DNA from: an uncultured Thermoleophilia bacterium
GTDB taxonomy: Bacteria; Actinomycetota; Thermoleophilia; UBA2241
DNA length: 10,328 nucleotides
Direction: 5' to 3'
NCBI GenBank assembly: GCA_903921965.1
Contig: CAIXSE010000598.1
Location: forward strand, 1-10,328
Shown here: piece after piece, positions 6,117-10,328 of the stretch
Layout of the letters: each line of letters begins with the position of its first letter
Numbering within the stretch: the stretch's first letter is position 1
Position numbers and translations under genes: made by a program
Notes under the pieces: generated by a model
The model's database searches: none
The model's input: only the letters and a program-made list of their open reading frames with translations
Told to the model about the DNA's origin: nothing

Positions 6117-7529
6117 ATGACCGACTGCATGGGGCTCCTCGAGGATCCGGCCATCGCCGCCGTCCACAGGAGCGCGCTGCACGTGCTCGAGCGCACCGGC
6201 GTCCTCGTGAGCGACGACGATGCCGTCGCCCTGCTCCGCGCCCGCGGAGTCCGCTGCGACGGCCGGCGCGTGTACCTGAGCGAAGACGACGTGCAGGTGG
6301 CCCTCGCGACGGCGCCGTCGTCGTTCGTCCTGCACGGCCGCCGTCCCGAGCTCGATCTGCCCCTCGGCGGCGCAACCGGCCGGATCTTCGGCTCGGGCTC
6401 AGGCCCTGCCTACGTGGTGGAGAGCGACCCGGGCGGCGTCCGCATGCGGCCCGGCACGCTCGCCGATCTGGAAGCGACGGCCAAGCTCGGCCACCTGCTG
6501 CCGGCCATCGACTACAACAGCGACTGCGTCGAGCCGCTGGACCTGCCCGAGGAGCTGCGCACGCGGCGGGGCACGTACGCGCGCCTCACGGCGAGCGACA
6601 AGGCGATCGAGTGGGTCTCGTCCACAGACGCCGACGTCGACGAGAGCCTGGGGATCAACGAGATCCTCTTCGGCGCCGACTGGCACGACCGGCCGCGGGC
6701 GCTCACGGTCCTCAACACCACCGCGCCGCTGCAGGTCTCCGGCGAGACGGCGCGAGCGCTGCTCCGCTGGGCGCGGTTGGGACAGCCCATCTGCATGACG
6801 TCCTGTGTCATGGGCGGCACGACCGGGCCGGCGTCTCTCGCCGGCGTGCTCGTGGTGCAGCACGCCGAGGTCCTCGCCGGCCTGGTACTGGACCAGGCGG
6901 TCCTCGAGGGCGCGCCGTTCGTGTACGGCGGTCTGCCCGTGATGGCGTCGCTGCGCACGGGCGCGGCCCGGTTCGCGGGCCCCGAGTTCGTGCAGCTCTC
7001 CGTCGCGACCGCGCGACTCGCCCACCTGTGCGGCCTGCCGGTGCGTGCCGGCGCCGCCTGCACCGACGGCCACGCGGTGGATGCGCGCGCGCTGGCCGAA
7101 TCGGCCCAGTCCCTCTCCGCGGCGGTCTTCGCCGGGGCTCACTTCCTCTTCCAGGCCGCCGGCATCACGAGCTCGTTCAACGCCATCTCGCTCGAGAAGT
7201 ACGTGCTCGACGCGGACGTCGTCGCCGCGCTGCGGGCGGCCCTCGATCCAATCCGCGCCGGCACCGAGGACCTGGCGGAGGACGTGATCGGGCAGGTCGG
7301 ACCGGGAGCCGGGTATCTGGGTCATGTTCACACTCGCCGGCACGCTCGCGACTTCGAGCGCGTCGAACGGCAGCCGCTCGAGACGTTCGAACACTGGACG
7401 GAGGCGGGCGGCGAGGATGCCGTCGCCGTCGCCGCGCGACGCGTCCGGGAGCTCCTGGCCGCGCACGTACCGCCGGACGACCTCGATGCGGCGACAATGC
7501 GTCAGCTGGCCGCGTTCTGCCTCGGCTGA
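6117..7529 (+). CDS. Trimethylamine methyltransferase (MttB) family protein, non-pyrrolysine, copy 2
   Basis: A second family member of 470 residues follows copy 1 after one base (TGAGATG), with GAGG (6107-6110) six bases before the ATG. It shares the architecture: an N-terminal helix (SALHVLERTGVLVS, 19-32), a central barrel with a glycine-rich MGGTTGPASLAG (232-243), and the late signature IGQVGPGAGYLGHVHTRRH (391-409), matching QVGPGGDFLTAKHTKRH of copy 1. Outside these blocks the two proteins look quite different, so they are old paralogues or acquisitions from different subfamilies rather than a recent duplication. No in-frame TAG is present. Family members transfer a methyl group to a corrinoid protein. 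Two paralogues side by side suggest either successive demethylations, different substrates, or a heteromeric complex; the sequence does not decide. A 62-base gap with no clear terminator follows. Confidence 0.84.
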   Translation: MTDCMGLLEDPAIAAVHRSALHVLERTGVLVSDDDAVALLRARGVRCDGRRVYLSEDDVQVALATAPSSFVLHGRRPELDLPLGGATGRIFGSGSGPAYVVESDPGGVRMRPGTLADLEATAKLGHLLPAIDYNSDCVEPLDLPEELRTRRGTYARLTASDKAIEWVSSTDADVDESLGINEILFGADWHDRPRALTVLNTTAPLQVSGETARALLRWARLGQPICMTSCVMGGTTGPASLAGVLVVQHAEVLAGLVLDQAVLEGAPFVYGGLPVMASLRTGAARFAGPEFVQLSVATARLAHLCGLPVRAGAACTDGHAVDARALAESAQSLSAAVFAGAHFLFQAAGITSSFNAISLEKYVLDADVVAALRAALDPIRAGTEDLAEDVIGQVGPGAGYLGHVHTRRHARDFERVERQPLETFEHWTEAGGEDAVAVAARRVRELLAAHVPPDDLDAATMRQLAAFCLG

Positions 7530-7591
7530 ACACCCGGACAACGGAGAGTGGCCGCACCCGGAAGGGTGAGGGCCTGGACTGTGGAGGGCAC

Positions 7592-8698
7592 ATGGACGAG
7601 AGACCACGACTGACCGTGTGCGGCGCCGGCGCCGCCGGCCTCGCGATCGCCGCCGACAGCGCGCTCAAAGGGCTGGAGGTCAAGCTCTTCGAGCTGCCCC
7701 ACCTGGCCGGCAAGCTCGATGCGGCTCGCCGGGCCGGCGGGGTCGAGGTCACGGCCGACTCGGAGACGACTGCAGGCACGACGGGCTTCGCCCGGCTGGC
7801 GGCGGTCACCGACGATCCCGGGGAGGCCCTGGCCGGCGCGGACGTCGTCATGATCACCGCGCCCGCCATGTACCACCACGTCTTCACCGACGCCCTCGCG
7901 CCGCACCTGCGCGAGGGCCAGATCGTGCTCTACAACACCGGCTACTGGGCTTCTCTGCGGGAGTCGCTGCGGCTCGGCGACACCGTGCCCGATGTCACCT
8001 GGGCGGAGTCGAACATCATGCCGTACATCTGCCAGCTGCGCGGCGACGCCATCAACATCGGCCGCTACAAGCGGCACTTCGCCGTCGCCGCCTTTCCCGG
8101 CGAGCGCAGCGCCGCCGTCTACGATGTCGTCCGCCACATCTACTCGCAGTACGACCCGGCGGAGACCGTCATCGACACCAACATCGCGGCCGCCGGCAAC
8201 CCGCCGATCCACGTCACGCTCACCATCCCCATCGCCGGCCTCTACTTCGACCGCTACATGGGCGGCAAGTTCTACCAGGACACGACCATCCCCGGCCAGC
8301 GCCTCGTGACCGCGTTCGACGCCGAGCGAGAGCGGCTCGCAGCACACCTCGGGTCCGAGCTGTTCGAGGACCAGGTGAGCTTCGACCGGCGTTGTTATCT
8401 GTACGAGGGCGACGACCTCGTCCAGATGCTGCGCTCGTCGCCGCATGCCGACTGGTTCGCCACTGCGGCCTACCTGGAACAGGTCGGCAGCGAGGACATC
8501 ATCTACGCTTTCGTCCCGATGGTGCGGCTCGGCGAGGCGCTGGGCATCGACCTTCCGGTGACCCGTGCCATGGTGGAGGTGATGGGCACCATGCTGGGCC
8601 GGGACTACTGGGCGGAGGGCCTCGACCTGGGGGCCATCGGTCTGGAGGGTCTCGACCTGGAAGGCGTGCGCCGGTACGTCATGACGGGAAGGCGGTGA
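7592..8698 (+). CDS. NAD/NADP octopine/nopaline dehydrogenase family protein
   Basis: Opine dehydrogenases reversibly couple an amino acid and a 2-oxo acid through reductive imine formation, or in catabolism oxidise the opine back. The 368-residue protein opens with a Rossmann fold, RLTVCGAGAAGLAIA, whose GxGxxG is at 11-16. The all-helical octopine-dehydrogenase domain begins near 200 with NPPIHV; H207 fits the conserved catalytic His, and KFYQDTT (226-232) and AFDAERERLAAHLG (241-254) follow the family pattern. EDIIYAFVPMVRLGEALGI (301-319), with D302, matches the conserved ED..yg.vP block. ATG 7592 is the only good in-frame start; GGAGG at 7583-7587 is slightly close (four bases). The gene could be the last of the + strand operon or have its own promoter in the 62-base gap. 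The substrate is unknown; an N-substituted amino acid would suit the neighbours. Confidence 0.87.
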   Translation: MDERPRLTVCGAGAAGLAIAADSALKGLEVKLFELPHLAGKLDAARRAGGVEVTADSETTAGTTGFARLAAVTDDPGEALAGADVVMITAPAMYHHVFTDALAPHLREGQIVLYNTGYWASLRESLRLGDTVPDVTWAESNIMPYICQLRGDAINIGRYKRHFAVAAFPGERSAAVYDVVRHIYSQYDPAETVIDTNIAAAGNPPIHVTLTIPIAGLYFDRYMGGKFYQDTTIPGQRLVTAFDAERERLAAHLGSELFEDQVSFDRRCYLYEGDDLVQMLRSSPHADWFATAAYLEQVGSEDIIYAFVPMVRLGEALGIDLPVTRAMVEVMGTMLGRDYWAEGLDLGAIGLEGLDLEGVRRYVMTGRR

Positions 8699-8801
8699 CG
8701 GGGCGCGGAGGCGAGGAGGCGTCTCCGCCCGCCACCATCAGGACGAGGGCCGCGGCGATCGCGACGTGCCCCGGCCGCCGGCGGCCCTCGCGCGCTCCCA
8801 T
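8679..8801 (-). CDS. Candidate 40-residue small protein with one hydrophobic segment
   Basis: On the minus strand an ATG (8801-8799) opens a 40-codon frame, MGAREGRRRPG then HVAIAAALVLMVAGG then a Pro/Ser-rich tail. The pattern of basic N-terminus, about 15 hydrophobic residues and polar tail resembles a signal peptide or single-span membrane peptide. A GGAGG (8814-8810) sits exactly eight bases before the ATG, and an in-frame TGA two codons upstream rules out an earlier start. Codon positions behave as in coding DNA of this genome: GC is about 80, 68 and 90% at positions 1, 2 and 3. It overlaps the opine dehydrogenase 3' end by 20 bases in convergent orientation and diverges from the tryptophanase-like gene. 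I do not recognise it. It could be a chance frame in GC-rich DNA. Confidence 0.35.
   Translation of the reverse strand: MGAREGRRRPGHVAIAAALVLMVAGGDASSPPRPVTAFPS
8744..8790. terminator. Possible stem-loop terminator after the opine dehydrogenase gene
   Basis: CGAGGGCCGC (8744-8753) and GCGGCCCTCG (8781-8790) are perfect complements enclosing 27 bases, and the loop itself contains most of a 14-bp palindrome. It starts 46 bases after the opine dehydrogenase stop. No T run follows on either strand, so it is not a classic intrinsic terminator. It also lies inside the candidate minus-strand ORF. Confidence 0.25.
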
Positions 8802-8901
8802 CGCTCACCCCTCCGTGTCGATGACGGCGTCCGACTCCCGTGTACCCCGAGCCGGGCCCGGCCTCGGCCGTCCGCGGGGCGGCGGTGCGCGGGCCCTGCG
8901 G

Positions 8902-8907
8902 TATGCT
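8902..8907 (+). promoter_or_regulatory. Possible -10 element for the tryptophanase-like gene
   Basis: TATGCT fits the TAnnnT form common in high-GC Gram-positive promoters and stands out in very GC-rich surroundings, about 65 bases before GTG 8973. No recognisable -35 hexamer lies 16-18 bases upstream. The palindrome at 8917-8926 would fall just past the start of transcription, where an operator could act. Confidence 0.3.
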
Positions 8908-8972
8908 CCACGGCATGGCCCGGGCCGAGGTCCCGGGTGGCCCGCGGCGATCAGCGACAGTGGGGGCGAAGG

Positions 8973-10328
8973 GTGGAAGAGCCGGTCTTCGAGACCATCA
9001 TCGAGCCGTTCCGCATCAAGGCGGTCGAGCCGATCCGGCTGACCACGGCGGAGGAGCGTGCGCGGCTGATCGCCGAGGCCGGCTTCAACGTCTTCGCGCT
9101 GCGCTCCGAGGACGTCGTCGTCGACCTGCTCACCGACAGCGGCACCGGCGCGATGAGCAGCGAGCAGTGGGCCGGCATCATGCGCGGGGACGAGTCCTAC
9201 GCCGGCAGCCCCTCGTTCTTCCGCTTCCAGCAGGCGGTGCAGGACGTGACCGGCTTCGAGTTCGTGATCCCCACGCACCAGGGGCGCGCCGCCGAGCGCA
9301 TCCTGTTCTCGGTGATGTGCAAGGCGGGCGACGTGGTGCCCAACAACAGCCACTTCGACACGACCCGCGCCAACGTCGAGTTCCGCGGGGCGGTCGCCCT
9401 CGACCTGCCGTGCGCCGAGCTCGCCGACTTCGACTCGGACCACCCGTTCAAGGGCGACATGGACGTCGCGCGCCTGGAGCGCGTCATCGCCGAGCACGGG
9501 CGCGAGCGCGTGCCGCTCGTGATGCTGACCGTCACCAACAACTCCGGCGGCGGCCAGCCGGTGTCGATGGGCAACGCGAAGGCCGTCGCCGAGGTCTGCC
9601 GCCGCCACGGCGTGCCCTTCTACCTGGACGCCTGCCGCATCACCGAGAACGCCTACCTGGTCAAGCAGCGGGAGCCCGGCTACGCGGACGTTCCCGTGGC
9701 CGCCATCGTGCGCGAGATGTGCGACCTCGCCGACGGCTGCACGATGAGCGCCAAGAAGGACGCCATCGTGAACATCGGCGGCTTCCTCGCCACGCGCGAC
9801 GCCGAGGTGGCCCGCCTCGAGAAGGACCTGCTCATCCTCACCGAGGGCTTCCCCACCTACGGGGGGCTCGCGGGCCGCGACCTCGAGGCCATCGCCGTGG
9901 GCCTGCACGAGGCGCTCCGCGAGGACTACCTGCACTACCGCATCACCTCGACCCGCTACCTCGGGGAGCACCTGCGCAAGGCCGGCGTGCCCCTGCTGTG
10001 GCCTCCGGGCGGGCACGCCGTCTACCTGGACGCGGCGCGCTTCGCGCCGCACCTCGCGGCCACCGACCTGCCCGGCGTGGCGATCGCCGTGGACCTCTAC
10101 CGCGCCGGCGGCGTGCGCGGGGTGGAGATCGGCACGCTGATGCTGGGCTCCCGCGATGCGGAGACCGGTGAGGAGAGGCCGGCGGCCCGGGAGCTCGTGC
10201 GCCTCGCCATCCCGCGCCGCGTCTACACCCAGAGCCACATCGACTACGTGGTCGAGGTCGTGAGCCACGTGTACGAGCACCGGGACGAGCTGCCCGCCTA
10301 CCGCATCGTCGAGCAGGCGCCCTTCCTG
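8973..10328 (+). CDS. tnaA: Tryptophanase/tyrosine phenol-lyase family beta-eliminating lyase, 3' end outside window
   Basis: This PLP enzyme family cleaves tryptophan to indole, pyruvate and ammonia, or tyrosine to phenol. The 452 visible residues run from EPFRIKAVEPIR (11-22) through DLLTDSGTGAMS (51-62), IPTHQGRAAE (99-108), LDACRITENAY (218-228) and SAKKDA (259-264, with PLP-binding Lys probably K262) to IPRRVYTQSHID (413-424). About 10-15 residues are missing. Two substrate-determining positions are tryptophanase-like: D129 in HFDTTR (Thr in tyrosine phenol-lyase) and I386 in GVEIG (Arg381 in tyrosine phenol-lyase). Other stretches such as GGLAGRDLEAIA and PRRVYT look like tyrosine phenol-lyase. 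Tryptophanase is preferred, with an uncharacterised subgroup possible. GTG 8973 puts EPFRI near the usual distance from the N-terminus; GTG 8937 is an alternative with GAGG six bases upstream. The gene is separated from the operon by 274 bases and may be regulated alone. No tnaC-like leader or tnaB permease is visible. Confidence 0.87.
   Translation, partial: MEEPVFETIIEPFRIKAVEPIRLTTAEERARLIAEAGFNVFALRSEDVVVDLLTDSGTGAMSSEQWAGIMRGDESYAGSPSFFRFQQAVQDVTGFEFVIPTHQGRAAERILFSVMCKAGDVVPNNSHFDTTRANVEFRGAVALDLPCAELADFDSDHPFKGDMDVARLERVIAEHGRERVPLVMLTVTNNSGGGQPVSMGNAKAVAEVCRRHGVPFYLDACRITENAYLVKQREPGYADVPVAAIVREMCDLADGCTMSAKKDAIVNIGGFLATRDAEVARLEKDLLILTEGFPTYGGLAGRDLEAIAVGLHEALREDYLHYRITSTRYLGEHLRKAGVPLLWPPGGHAVYLDAARFAPHLAATDLPGVAIAVDLYRAGGVRGVEIGTLMLGSRDAETGEERPAARELVRLAIPRRVYTQSHIDYVVEVVSHVYEHRDELPAYRIVEQAPFL

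Larger units (their letters stand above)
8699..8972. other. Intergenic region with GC palindromes and inverted repeats
   Basis: This 274-base gap is the longest in the window. It holds the candidate minus-strand small ORF, a 10-bp inverted repeat (8744-8753 with 8781-8790), and three perfect palindromes: GGCCGCCGGCGGCC at 8773-8786, GCCGGGCCCGGC at 8851-8862 and GGCCCGGGCC at 8917-8926. A possible -10 element for the following gene is at 8902-8907. I find no convincing + strand frame before the tryptophanase-like start. It is the natural place for an operon end and a new promoter. Confidence 0.6.

Noticed and set aside
4664..7529. Pyrrolysine in the MttB proteins
   Set aside because: Neither reading frame contains an in-frame TAG; both run unbroken to TGA at full family length.
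7530..7591. Terminator or promoter in the 62-base gap before the opine dehydrogenase gene
   Set aside because: No hairpin with a T run and no recognisable -10/-35 pair; only the ribosome binding site stands out.
6399..7607. A 402-codon minus-strand frame opposite the second MttB gene
   Set aside because: Same antisense shadow effect, with no recognisable domain.
8614..8660. 17-bp direct repeat 30 bases apart (GGAGGGCCTCGACCTGG and a one-mismatch copy) at the end of the opine dehydrogenase gene
   Set aside because: It encodes two similar EGLDL turns that agree with the usual C-terminal pattern of the family, so it is probably coding convergence rather than a mobile or regulatory repeat.
8805..10280. 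A 491-codon minus-strand frame opposite the tryptophanase-like gene
   Set aside because: Low-complexity translation typical of an antisense shadow; the + strand frame carries all tryptophanase family motifs.

Overview
The window is about 10.3 kb of very GC-rich DNA (roughly 70% by eye), densely coded on the + strand. Most genes start with GTG and the codons end strongly in G or C. This fits a high-GC bacterium, most likely an actinobacterium (a Thermoleophilia or Rubrobacter type is plausible). That placement rests on composition and gene families only; no marker gene is present. I see no RNA gene, mobile element or CRISPR array.

Layout: (1) 1-2208, histidine degradation: the 3' three quarters of a histidine ammonia-lyase gene and a monofunctional glutamate formimidoyltransferase, separated by a 22-codon mini-ORF. 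(2) 2205-7529, a translationally coupled string: an enolase-superfamily (mandelate racemase/muconate lactonizing) enzyme, an ornithine cyclodeaminase/mu-crystallin family enzyme, a truncated L-serine dehydratase fragment, and two tandem but divergent trimethylamine-methyltransferase (MttB) family proteins. (3) 7592-8698, an octopine/nopaline-type opine dehydrogenase. (4) 8699-8972, an intergenic stretch with GC palindromes and a small minus-strand ORF that has an ideal ribosome binding site. (5) 8973 to the end, a tryptophanase/tyrosine phenol-lyase family gene cut off by the window edge close to its stop codon.

How the genes may work together: everything concerns breakdown or remodelling of amino acids and methylated amines. 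Two branches could feed one-carbon units to tetrahydrofolate: formimino groups from histidine via FtcD, and methyl groups if the non-pyrrolysine MttB proteins act, as their characterised relatives do, on quaternary amines such as betaines. The racemase-family, cyclodeaminase-family and opine-dehydrogenase genes between and beside them would suit an unrecognised pathway for an amino-acid betaine, an N-methyl amino acid or an opine. This is inference: no corrinoid protein, reactivase or transporter is in the window and the substrate cannot be read from sequence. Four stop/start overlaps of the form GTGA and two one-base gaps link the ORFs from hutH to the second MttB gene, so they are probably one transcript. 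The two genes after that (opine dehydrogenase, tryptophanase-like) may be transcribed separately.
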